A DNA stretch of 64,000 bases from Galaxea fascicularis (lineage: Eukaryota > Cnidaria > Anthozoa > Scleractinia > Euphylliidae), in contig OX419335.1 of NCBI GenBank assembly GCA_948470475.1, positions 19,084,979-19,148,978 of the forward strand, written 5' to 3'. Position numbers and translations under genes: made by a program. Positions 32,401 to 42,404 of this stretch are shown piece after piece. Every line of letters begins with the position of its first letter. The first letter of the stretch is position 1. A model generated the notes under the pieces. That model had not been told where the DNA came from. It made no database searches and saw only the letters and a program-made list of their open reading frames with translations.

Positions 32401-35400
32401 AGCAAGCTGCAAGAAAACATTAATGGATGCAATCTTTACTATCATTGACACATTAAGATGTGTACTCGGTAGTTACAGAGACTGATACCTACTACCCACA
32501 TGAAAGAGCACTGGAAATTACCATGGTTAATATCTAGAGCTTGCTAAACAACATATTGAAATAAAAGTTATGTACTACTAAGTAAAAACAATTTACAACC
32601 ATTTTTTGCACACATGGAAAAATTTGCTGACATGATTAGTATTGAACAAACCTCTTCCATTAACTTGATCTTTTGCAACATATCCAATCATGTCAATACA
32701 ATCCTATGACAAAAAATATTGTAAGCATCTCCTTACAAAACCATATGCACATGGAAACTACTATTGAATTATCAACCCACTGGCTGAGTCTAAGCTATAG
32801 TCCAAAACACCTGATGCACCTTTCCTCCAATTTGCAGTGCAATGCCATTGTAGGATCAAAATGAAACTGTAACATCCCTTAACAACATTACTTCACAATG
32901 TCTACAGTGTGTAATTGCATTGCAAGTTGTTAGAAGAGTACACTAAGCTAATACATGTACCTTTCACAGCACTGCGAGATGCATGGCAGTACGCAAGTAA
33001 GTACTTGTCATACTGCCACCATCACTACATAACAAGTTGGAGACAAAATTGATGCAGCATCAAACAGAGTCTCTGTTGTTGGACCACTGTGTCCATTCCA
33101 AGCTACATTGTACATGTAATAGAGTATGCAGTAAACCCTTAAATTGCTCCCATTTGTATTAGATGGGAACTGCAACAAAGAAAAAGCTACAGACTCTTCT
33201 GGTGCTAGCAACATGTTGTAAGTGTAGTGTTCAGTAGAAGGGGCATGAATTTTTGTCAAATTCTGATACAGGCCAGATCGACAGGAATTAGATAACAGTT
33301 ATTGGGGCCATAGGGGCCACACCCAAAATGGAAAATACAGTGCTTAGTCCAGCCACAAAAAAGAAAAATTAACTTGGGCCAAAGTGCCCTTGACTCAGTT
33401 TTCTGTGTTAGAAATGTGCCCTTTATACACTATGCAACAACCTCATTGCACAAAAGAAAATTCTTGACTGGTTATCAGTAACAAGATTTCCTCAAGCCTG
33501 GTTCAGACACCACTCCACCCATGTGCCAAACCTAATTAATTTAGGTTCTACTTTGGAATGAAATTGGTGTGATAGCTGATTCATACAGCGCACTGTGTGT
33601 CAAACCTAATTTGTATTTTACATCTGTCTTATTTTGAAAGAACATACCTGTGAAGTGTAGGCATTCAGCAACAACAATACCCCATTTTCACACTATGTGC
33701 TGCCCTAATAACCTGAATTGGGATGCAGTAATGTAGCCACATTTTTTAATTCTAAAGGAAGCGATGACTGGTTAAAATAAGAGGGGTAATGTAGGGGGAT
33801 GGGGTGCTATTAATTTTGCCCCAACAAAGGACTAGTGAAAAGAAGTTGTGTGGTAGCTAGTGCGTTTGAGTGAAAAATTTGCGAGTATGTTTTTTCAACT
33901 TAAGACAGATATACAGAGAAGGCATTATACATTTATACTTTGTTATAAGTAATGCATTTGGTTCAGCACATGAGAAGAGCACTGCTCCAGTGTCAAATAA
34001 TGTGGCAGACCTTGTTGAACCTAACAATGTTGTTGCAGCAAATTAAAACTGCTGTGCCTAACTGATTCAGACGCCGCTCTTTTGCCAGACTTAATTCATC
34101 AGTTAGGTTCAGCACATGAGTGGAGCAGCATCTGAACCTGGCCTAACTTGATCTTGATGCAAAATGGGTGCACTGTTACCTTCTCTCCCCCACTAGCAAA
34201 TGAAATGCCTTGCATGTCATGATTGGCAATTACTCTTCCACTTTCAATACTTCTTAGCTTGATACCAGCTGATGATACAGTCATGTTAACATTCATCCCA
34301 GAATCCCTCATAGCAGGAACTTCTACATTTCATGGAAGAGTCAGATGTGACAGAAGCAAATTAAAAAATGCAGTCATACGGTATGACTTACAGTGTCAGT
34401 TGATAGAACTGAAAGCTGGGATGTGTAGCTATAATCTACAACAACTTATGTAGCTAATGGCGGATCTTGAATCCAATAGTTTCATTTTCTAAAAAAGTAA
34501 CAAGCCTCTACATGTAGAGAGAAAAACAAGGCGGTAAGAAGCTCAAATGAATGCTCTGAATGCCATTTACTGAAACTACATAAGATAACTTGGCAGAAGA
34601 AAACACCATTTTTGAACTCGCAAGATGATATCTAAAACTGGTTTCAGCAAACTTATATACACTGTATGTTGTAGTTTAAATTTGTTTTTGGTTTAAAATT
34701 TTTTTAACCAGTTTAAGTTTTATTATTTGTGTCAAATGCATTGCCATAATCTGAAACAAAAGAAAATAAAAATCAAACTGGTTCAAAAAAATTTAAACCA
34801 GGAAAAAGTTTAAACCACAACATTAAACATGTGTACTGCCTATAGGACAGCCCAAGTTGACTCATCATCATGTTTGTTACAATTGCTGCAATGTTTTGAA
34901 ATAGTAAAACGAAAAATGACCATACATTTCATACCAAATTATAGATTAAATTTTATACCAAATTATATATTAAATTGCATTATTCTAATTTAACAAGAAT
35001 AGGAAAGATGAAACTGACCAGTACATCCACATAACTCAGAACTCAAGGTCAGCAAGTTCTTACCAGCTAAAAGTTTTTGCACATTCTTTCCAGCCTGTCA
35101 AGAAGCAGTTGAAGAGTAAATAATGGAACCTATTACAGTAGAGAGTGCACCCCTACCATATCAAAGGGTGCATTCCTTTGGGATGATCCAAATCAGGATC
35201 AGTGGTGCAAGATCACTTGGATCATGGTGCATCAAAGGCACCAAGGAATCTTTGCTCAGAGTGTACTCCTCAGTTCCTTTGATGCACCATGATCTGAGTG
35301 ATAGTGGATCATGGAAAGATTTCCACACAGCTCCATACATTAAACATTAATACATTAATTATTAGTGTATTAATGTTATTATACATGCGTCACTGTCAGA

Positions 35401-36156
35401 CCAACCCGCTTAGTACTCTACCCAAGTAGGGTTTGAGTCACAAAATGCATGATTGTATAATAATAATAATAAATTATGGGGCTGTGTAGAAATCTTGCCA
35501 GGATCACCGATCCTGATCTGGCTCATCCCAAAGGAATGCACCCAAACACTCAATAGGCACAGCAAACCAAACAAGACTGTCTGACAATTTAGCCTGTTTG
35601 AGATACTTGTACCTACTGGGTACAAACCAAAAAAACCTCCATGTGAAGTATGGACCAGCCCAAACAGCCATAAAGGCGGCTTTTGATAATTTTTAAGAAG
35701 ATTACAACATTTTTTAATTTTAAAGACATGTTCCGATGTTGCCAACATCATCATCAGTTACACAATATTTGAAAAACCGTTGGACTTTATAACAACTAGG
35801 TAAAACATACATAATTAATTAAGATTAAGTGACAAAAATATTTGAGTGAGTTACAAAGTGTGAAAGAACATACTAAGTTCAGAACACTGCCGTCAATCTT
35901 GCTCTACAGATTGTTTCGAAATTCTTGATTCCGCCCCTGCTAGATTTCAACTCAAACTTAAGGAGGCTATGCATATAAATTGGAAAAAGCCTAATTTAAA
36001 CCAACAAGTTCATCACGTCAACCTGACACTTATGCTTTAGGCTTTATGTTCTTTCACCGCCGACCGCCAACAGGTTGGCTCAGTTGGTTGAGCATTGGAC
36101 TACCGTGCGGGAGGTCGTGGGTTCAATCCCCAGCCGGACCAACACTCAGGGTCTTT

Positions 36157-36189
<33 letters not shown>

Positions 36190-38202
36190 GACATGTGCAA
36201 AGTGTTAGACTCTCTAGTCTTCTCGGATAAGGACGATAAACCGGAGGTCCCATCTCACAACACTTCAATGTTCATAACCTTGTGGGACGTTAAAGAACCC
36301 ACACACTAATCGGAAAAAGTAGGGCATGGGGTTCCCAGTGTGCTGGTCTGGTCTTTGTGCAGTTTCGTGATTTCATAGGTTGGATGATGTAAACCGCATT
36401 TGAATATATATATAATAGAAAATGCGGTATATAAATCCCATTACCATTACCATTACACTTTGTAACTCACTCAAATATTTTTGTCACTTAATCTTAATTA
36501 ATTATGTATGTTTTACCTAGTTGTTATAAAGTCCAACGGTTTTTCAAATATTGTGAAACTGACAATGATGTTGGCAACATTGAAACATGTCTTCAATATT
36601 AAAAAATGTCGTAATCTTCTTAAAAATCACAATTTGCTTTCTGCTGTCTCAACCTTTTGATAATTGCAATGAATTTTTTGTTTTGCAGGTTAAAATCATT
36701 GACCTTTGTTAACCTATATCAGCAACTTGGAGGCAAATATTACTTTGATTTTTTAGGTTTTTTCCAGTTCACACAAGTACATACAGATGAAGGATTTGAA
36801 AAACAAAGCTATTATTAACTTTACCTTCTTTCTTCTTCCTAAATGATAGCCAGCAGCTTCAGAACATCGCAAGATGGCTTCCCTATGTATACCAAAGAAT
36901 AAATGCTATTCTTTTCCAGCAGTGATGGCAATATTTTTTAGATTATTTTGTTTAACACAAGAATGATAAATTGAATAATTTGAAAGATGGCACAAATTAT
37001 ATGCATACATGTGAGGTTTTATAAATTTAATCAGAACATCGCAAGATGGCTTCCCTATGTATACCAAAGAATAAATGCTATTCTTTTCCAGCAGTGATGG
37101 CAATATTTTTTAGATTATTTTGTTTAACACAAGAATGATAAATTGAATAATTTGAAAGACAGCACAATATGCATACATGTGAGATTTTATAAATTTAGTC
37201 AGTGTCATTTGCTCTTGCTGTGGTTAGAAAGATTATTTTACCTGATTTTGGTTTTATGTTACTCAAATAAAAATCTTCTATTGAGATTTCAAGCCACCTT
37301 ATTGAGGCAACATCCAAATCTCAAAACAAGTTTAAACAGAACCAAGGAATAGCGATGTTTCTTGTTTACATTCAAATTTGCCAGCCATCGAACAATAGCA
37401 TATATTGTTTCAACAGCCAATAAACCTCTGGTTGGCACATTAATAACAATAAGTGACGTATATACCAGTACGTCTTTTTAGCATTAAATTAAAATGTAAT
37501 AAACATTGTATTGGGTGGGAAATGTGATGAAAAGCAAGCAAACATTGCAAATCCCAGGGGCAGAAAGCGAGAGAAAACGTTGAATCAATGTGCTCAATAC
37601 TAAATAGTGGTCCAAAAAACATGTAATACAGTAATTCAAGAAAGCAGGATCCGGACTCAAAATAATAAGCTCAATAAAAACAACCTGGAATCCCGGAAAA
37701 CAGCAAACCTTTCTCAAAATATTTCATCAGTTTTTTTTTTAACTTTGATAGAACATTCATGTTGATGTACCTTGTAACTTGTTGCCGAAGATCGTACTGA
37801 AGGGTTCGCATGGACTTCAAAACTTGAAGACTGCCAACATACTGCAGATATAGAAAAGAATTTAATCCCATCGTGACATTGCACAAACGTGGAGTTGTAT
37901 AAAATAATTTTAAAACGCTTTGAGGATAATGCACATACAAAAAAGTTCATCACTAAGACAAACATCCTAAGACCAGAATAAACAAATACGATTATGTCAG
38001 CTGTGTCACTAACAACCACAATAATATAAGCTTCATGAACGTCGAGGATGGAAGCTCGCGGACTCACTTTGACAGCATAACAAACACCACCTTCCATCAA
38101 CGAATTATCCGAGTGAAGCCATCCCTTCTGAGGTTTATGCACAAAGCTTCCAGTCTTCGTCCATTCTGAGGAAGCATCACCGCCTTTCTTCCTGCCAAAC
38201 AT
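26411..38202 (-). CDS. SHC1-like: SHC-family adaptor (PTB-CH1-SH2), 12 exons found, last exon not located
   Basis: Phosphotyrosine adaptor linking activated receptor tyrosine kinases to Grb2/SOS/Ras. Exons in transcript order: 38202-38068, 37841-37771, 36882-36825, 35094-35064, 34322-34180, 32703-32652, 32406-32280, 30963-30879, 29646-29457, 28510-28280, 27395-27165, 26604-26411. All use GT-AG and stay in frame, giving 516 codons. The ATG at 38202 gives MFGRKKGGDASSEWTKTGSF, matching the start region of p52-type SHC. Exons 1-7 form the PTB domain (GWLHSDN, YVGSLQVLKSMR, QVTREAI, NHDMQGISFASGG, TIGQAFEIRFK). Exons 8-11 form a CH1-like linker rich in Tyr and Pro. Exon 12 begins SH2 (WYHGPMSRAEAE, GDFLVRES, QYVLSGVQSGQPRHLLLVD) and stops at PEGK before a GTTTGT donor. 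The exon with the last 25-40 residues was not found. Exon 8 depends on choosing the acceptor just before 30963; the nearer AGs break the frame. Which vertebrate paralog it matches cannot be told. Confidence 0.95.
27165..27395 (-). other. SHC linker exon 11: proline-rich SH3 ligand and poly-alanine tract
   Basis: The exon encodes DQGDWARFDDN followed by proline-rich PSPLPPVPTN and TPRKPPPVPKP. The latter matches the class I SH3-binding pattern RxxPxxP. It ends in a poly-Ala run built from GCA/GCG/GCT codons, then PPPAGE. The impure triplet repeat could vary in length between alleles. Confidence 0.85.
27440..27512 (+). repeat. tRNA-like remnant in SHC intron 10
   Basis: CCGTAGCTCAGTCGTAGAAC (A-box-like) is followed by AGGTTTGACCCCT (eroded B box). 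It is probably a SINE remnant. Confidence 0.4.
28280..29646 (-). other. SHC linker exons 9-10 with YDN and YxVP docking tyrosines
   Basis: Exon 9 (29646-29457) contains AGYMALR, SGDYDNLNK, HGYDVPKG and VGYEVPK. Exon 10 (28510-28280) contains GDYDNPSD, ACYDNPDN, AFFENP and STYDNPSS. In SHC proteins, YxN tyrosines bind the Grb2 SH2 domain once phosphorylated, and YxxP is the Crk/Nck-type consensus. The motifs are seen directly; their phosphorylation is inferred. Confidence 0.85.
29030..29370. repeat. Interspersed repeat (GGGTGTACTCC / GGGACGTGCC family)
   Basis: The order of motifs (GTACTCC, GGGGACGTGCCGC, TATC then TTTTTGACCCC) parallels the inverse of the repeat at 45195-45720. It fills most of SHC intron 9. 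Confidence 0.45.
29881..29931 (+). repeat. Inverted partial copy of SHC exon 9 in intron 8
   Basis: 51 bp on the plus strand match the sense sequence of exon 9 (antisense at 29581-29631) with three mismatches, covering the codons QSMNAEPAGYMALRSTT. The arms lie 249 bp apart in the same transcript. Confidence 0.9.
31780..32150. mobile_element. Fold-back MITE in SHC intron 7
   Basis: Nearly perfect arms at about 31790-31848 and 31862-31921 (CGGGGATACGAATTTTATCT and inverse) surround GAGTGAGCGCAGCGAACGAG. A second, weaker half reaches ATCGGTATCTATATAATA. No coding region was seen. Confidence 0.75.
33495..34145. mobile_element. TIR element of about 650 bp in SHC intron 5
   Basis: The left end GCCTGGTTCAGACACCACTC and the right end (inverse of GCCAGGTTCAGATGCTGCTC) are degenerate inverted repeats of about 45 bp. 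The right end lies about 35 bp from SHC exon 5. Confidence 0.65.
35160..35550. repeat. Inverted-repeat block GGGTGCATTCCTTTGGGATG
   Basis: GGGTGCATTCCTTTGGGATG at 35165 and its inverse near 35522-35542 bracket about 390 bp. A further internal inverted pair (TGGATCATGGTGCATCAAAG) lies at 35218-35300. Confidence 0.6.
35715..35772 (-). ncRNA. Hammerhead-ribozyme-like motif, left arm
   Basis: Minus strand: intact CTGATGA, stem II GATGTTGGCAACATC, then GGAAC instead of GAAAC, then ATGTC. Its defect differs from that in the right arm. Confidence 0.45.
36058..36453 (+). mobile_element. tRNA-derived SINE, family 1, copy 3 (nested)
   Basis: Head GGTTGGCTCAGTTGGTTGAG with B box GGGTTCAATCCCC, the shared body ACACTCAGGGTCTTTAAATA, and a (CCATTA)n tail. 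It splits the Penelope-like arm homology at TTCTTTCAC / ACTTTGTAAC, so it inserted later than that element. Confidence 0.85.
36547..36600 (+). ncRNA. Hammerhead-ribozyme-like motif, right arm
   Basis: Stem I strands AATATTG (36547-36553) and CAATATT (36594-36600) pair. Core CTGACAA, stem II GATGTT/AACATT, conserved GAAAC and the palindromic ACATGT stem III before C follow. The CTGANGA core has one departure (CAA), so this copy is probably inactive. Confidence 0.45.
36859..37202. repeat. 172-bp tandem duplication including the start of SHC exon 3
   Basis: Unit 1 (36859-37030) holds the acceptor and first 24 nt of exon 3. Unit 2 (37031-37202) repeats them almost exactly, leaving an upstream partial pseudo-exon with an intact acceptor. 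Confidence 0.9.
37352..37465 (-). repeat. MITE with TATAGCGATGTTTCT ends, copy 1
   Basis: Shares GCGATGTTTCTTGTTTACA, CAGCCAATAAACCTCTGGTT and TTAATAACAATA with 47952-48109, in inverse orientation. Confidence 0.65.
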
Positions 38203-38652
38203 GTTTGATGCTTGTTTAAATTCATTTGGTGGACATCACCCCACAACACGGAACAAACACTTCCTCCCGGGAGCAATCCCAGATTGCTTTGGAAGACTTG
38301 TCTGAAGTTAACCGCTGAGTAGGAAAAACGAAGGCTCTAAAACAAATGGGAAAGTTTGCTTTTATCCGTGAGCAGCCTCCGTGGGCTCGTTTTTACATTG
38401 ATTGACAGCTCCAATTCATTCGCGATTGATTCCCCGTCCAAATAACAGACAAAACGTATAAAGCTTATCCATTCAAGTTGTATTCTTAAAGGTTGGATCA
38501 AATTAGCTGTACAATCGGACCGTGGAATTGGTTTGTTTATCACACATTGCCGTCGCTCTAGTCGAAATGAAACTGATTTGCTTTTCAGCGCTTGTTCTCT
38601 AACTCGCGTGGGAAAAGTTGTCGGTACACGGGTTTGTTCGAAGACTTCGAAG
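38203..38652. promoter_or_regulatory. Bidirectional promoter region between SHC (-) and the DAPK-like kinase (+)
   Basis: Only 450 bp separate the two start codons, which point away from each other, so transcription start sites and 5' UTRs of both genes probably lie here. No convincing TATA box was seen. An antisense open frame at 38337-38684 overlaps the region and is not regarded as a gene. Confidence 0.6.
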
Positions 38653-41600
38653 ATGACTGATTCGGTGGTTATCAGAAAGGACAATTTTGGAGATTTTTAC
38701 GACGTCTTAGACGAGATAGGCCAGTGAGTAGTTTTTCAGTCGTCGTTAACAAGAAATTCGTGTGAGCTAATATTAATCTTGTTAGAAAATGTACGGACCT
38801 AGTACACTAAGCCATTATAGTATTGAACTTTAGTAAGTTTATTTAAATCTTATCTTGGTTTCAGTGGACAATTTGCGGTTGTCAAGAAATGTGCGGAGAA
38901 AAGTTCAGGTACAGAATTTGCTGCTAAAATTATGAAGAAAAAGGGGAGAAGAAGCTCACGGCGAGGTGTTACAACAGAAGAAATCACTCAAGAGGCAAGT
39001 GTACTTCGAAAGGCTCGACACGAAGGAGTTATTTATCTGCACGAAGTCTTTGAAACCACCGCCGACTTTACCTTGGTCTTGGAACTGTAAGTATTTTAAA
39101 ATTCTTCAACATTTTTTGGTAACGAAAAGCACATTTTTTTCGACGGCGTTTGCATTGCGGAACAGTAATGCAGACGTTTCGTTCCGTTTCACCTCACCCG
39201 CATAACAAGATTGTGGCTCTAAAGTTGCGCGAAAAAAGTTTTCTAATTTTATACCGTTTGCGGAACTTCTCAGATGTTTTTTCGACAGCGTTTGCATTGC
39301 TGAACAGTGATGCAGACGTTTCGTGCAGTTTCACCGCACCCGCATAACAAGATTGTGGCTTTAAAGCTTCGCGAAGAATTTATTCGAATTTTATACCGTT
39401 TGCGGAACTTATTGAGAGGTTTGTTTTCCGATTATTTTCTTTTGTCGGCTTCAGGTGGAGTTGTAACTCTTAACATAAACACCCGTGTATTTTGTTAATC
39501 TTCTTTTGTCTCTTGTTTTTGTTATTTTTCTTCTTCAAACTGTCACGCAATCGTGAGTTCGCAGCGCAATAATGCAATAAATCTTTCAGATTTTTTTGAT
39601 GACCTTAGTATTTTTGAAAGAGGAAAGGAGCTTAAATGCCTTAAATGTATTTTTGGGAAATGAAAGCCATTTATATTTAAAGATGAATAAATATTACAAT
39701 TTCAAATAAGGTTAATAATTAATAGACTAAAACACTTAATAATTGAACAAACTAACCTAAAATGTTCTTATCTGTGTTGTAGTCTTACTGTATGTGGTGT
39801 TGCACCCTTTCCCTCTCTTAAGCCCCGGCCAAACGATCGCAACATTTCAACACAACATAGCCCAACATTGTTGGATCATGTTGCGACATGTTGCGAAGGG
39901 CTGGCCAAACGCATGCAACATCACGCAACAGTCTACGCAATACTTTCAGCGAATATTTGTCCCGGACGTAAACATGGAGTATGTTCACCAGCGATTTCGC
40001 CTTTTGCGTTGCAAAGTTGTGGCATGTTCTCTAGTGCTGCTTGTAGAGGACGACAAGAGAGAGGTAAAAAGAGGAAAAACAAGGTTGTGGACCAAGAGAA
40101 GACAGCAGAAGGGCTACTTTGCCAACATAGTACAGGAGCTATATCTAATGATTGAAGACGTGGCGGTTTTCAGGGAAATGTCTTCCTCGGTGATTTCTTC
40201 AAGCTTTTGCATAATTCAAATTGCGCGCCACTTTCCGCCATGTTTACAAATGACGTTTAAAAAAAAACAAATCGAGCTAGTGTGCATGCCCAGACGCAAC
40301 ATTGTTGCACGAACCTGGCCAAACGACCACAACATCATGCAACATCCACAAATGTTGGGTGAAAAATTTGACCATTTTCAAATTTGAGCCAACAACACGC
40401 AACATGTCGCAACATGTCGCAACAGGGTGGCCAAACGCGCGCAACATGTTACGGCCAACAATGTTGGGATATGTTGCGCTGAATGTTGCGATCGTTTGGC
40501 CGGGGCTTTATTTCATGTGTGAAACAATTCACCCTAAATTGTATACAACTGCACCTTTAACCTTCTCTCACTCCAGTCTGCAGAGTATGGCAGAACTCAA
40601 CAAGATCTCGCGCATGCAAAGCCATTTTTAGCCGTGTGCTCTGCATGCAATACCACCAGAAGTCCAGAAATCATGTGCATGGTTGATGGTATAATTATGC
40701 CTCTTAGTCTTACAACTGCCGTGTGCAATGCTACGATTTTGATGTGCGCAATGCATGCTTAGAAAAAAAGATGCGCATGTACTTGTCATACTATGCAGAC
40801 TGGCTCTCACTGAGTGAAGGGGGTGGCAGGGTATGAACAAGAATAAGGAAAGGAAGCGGGCAGTGCAGGAGGTCTGCAAGACCCAGAAGAAGAGTAAGCA
40901 GAAACTGCTACAAATTACACATTTTTCAAAATTTTGGATAGTAGTTTCAATGGACAAGGTATAAGGAAGTCTGAGGAGCCAGTGAAAAATAGATGACAGG
41001 TTCATGTATAGGTACACAAAGGAATGAAGGATACAGGAAAGGGGGTGTTTAGACACCCATCCCCCTCCTAACGATGAACAGTATGCTGTTTTGAGCAGCA
41101 ATACTTTGAAGATATGGATGACAATAAGGGACAGTGTTTTTCAGTAAATATATCGGCGCGAGGGCCGTACTGGGAGAATATTGGCCCGAGGTCTTGACAG
41201 TACGGACTGAGCGCAGCGAGGTCCGTACAAAAAAGACAGAGGGCTGATATTCTCCCAGTAAGGTCCTGAGCAAGCTTGGTTAATAAGGGATTTATTAAAC
41301 GACTGAAGACAACACGGGAACAACGCGGGATCATTTGGGACAATACCCGGTCCAATACTTAGAGAATATCAGACTGGCAATAGAGCAATCTTATTGGTCG
41401 ATTTTAGTTATTGGCCCTCTAACTGTCTAAGTCGTGTAATAATTAATAATATACCTTCAAAAATTTCTGCATTCTGATTGGCAGAGAGCATGTCAGTTAA
41501 TCCAAACACTGCAAAAAATTGACACTTTTTGAGTGAAGCAAGATGAAATTAGTGCAAAAAGTTGAAATTAAAAGTGACTGATGGGTACCTAAAAAAACTG

Positions 41601-42373
41601 TAACAAAACAAACGCAGAATCATGTGCAAAAGCATGGCGAGGACGCCGGTGAATTTAGAAAAGCTATTTTAAGAAAGTTGAATTGAATAACAGTGCAAAA
41701 AAGTTGAGCTCTTGAAACAAGCAAGCCTGGACTTTCCACTGTTTGCTCCATTTCGGGCTTTTAAAAGCAAAAAGCATTTTGAAAGATAGGCTGATTTGAA
41801 CACTTGTTCTTTTTTCTCAGAGGATATTTTTGGTTTGTATTTCACAAACATGTCAACAAGTCATTGTCATTTTTTGGACTAATCGGGTTCTGGTTGGTGG
41901 AGCGTGTTAAACCCGCAAGGCAAAATAAAAACACTGTCTGCTGTTTGTCTGGAATTTTTGTACATATATTATAAACAAGTAATCGCATGAATTTTCTTGT
42001 GCAATTTGGAATAAATAAGCAAATTTTTCAAAGACCCCAAATTGCACTCGCCCTATGGGCTCATGCATTTTTGTTAGTCTTTGAACAATTTACTCATGCT
42101 TATTTATTCCAAATTGCACTCGAAATCATGTGATTACCTATACAAATTGTACATAATCATTAACTTTAAAAGTCTGACATTTCCATTATTTCTGATCACC
42201 CACGTTGTTTAAGGATGTGCGCACACACATTGTTCACACGCATCCCTCCTGCGCACAAAATCCATGTCACAAAGTCATGCCACATCAGCATCGAGCATAT
42301 GCGCTGAGGAAGAAAGCCAAGCAAGCCAAGCAATTTTTCAAAGACCCCAAATTGCACTCGCCCTATGGGCGCA

Positions 42374-42404
<31 letters not shown>

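Larger units (their letters stand above)
35690..36632 (+). mobile_element. Penelope-like retroelement fragment with inverted terminal arms
   Basis: The arms of about 170-180 bp (35690-35873 and 36463-36632) are inverted copies. Between them, 35905-36041 encodes DCFEILDSAPARFQLKLKEA, then MHINWKKPNLNQQ and a stop. This resembles the C-terminal end of the GIY-YIG endonuclease region of Penelope-like elements. The arms contain hammerhead-like cores. A family 1 SINE is inserted before the right arm. Confidence 0.7.

Noticed and set aside
37714..38202. 162-codon frame from the SHC start codon
   Set aside because: Only the first 45 codons are exon 1; the rest reads through a clear GTGAGT donor into the intron.
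38337..38684. 115-codon antisense frame over the promoter and kinase exon 1
   Set aside because: It is antisense to the kinase start, with no domain or independent signals.
39794..40387. 197-codon open frame on the plus strand
   Set aside because: It begins in flanking DNA and reads through Harbinger-like element A; only the short transposase-like block is meaningful.
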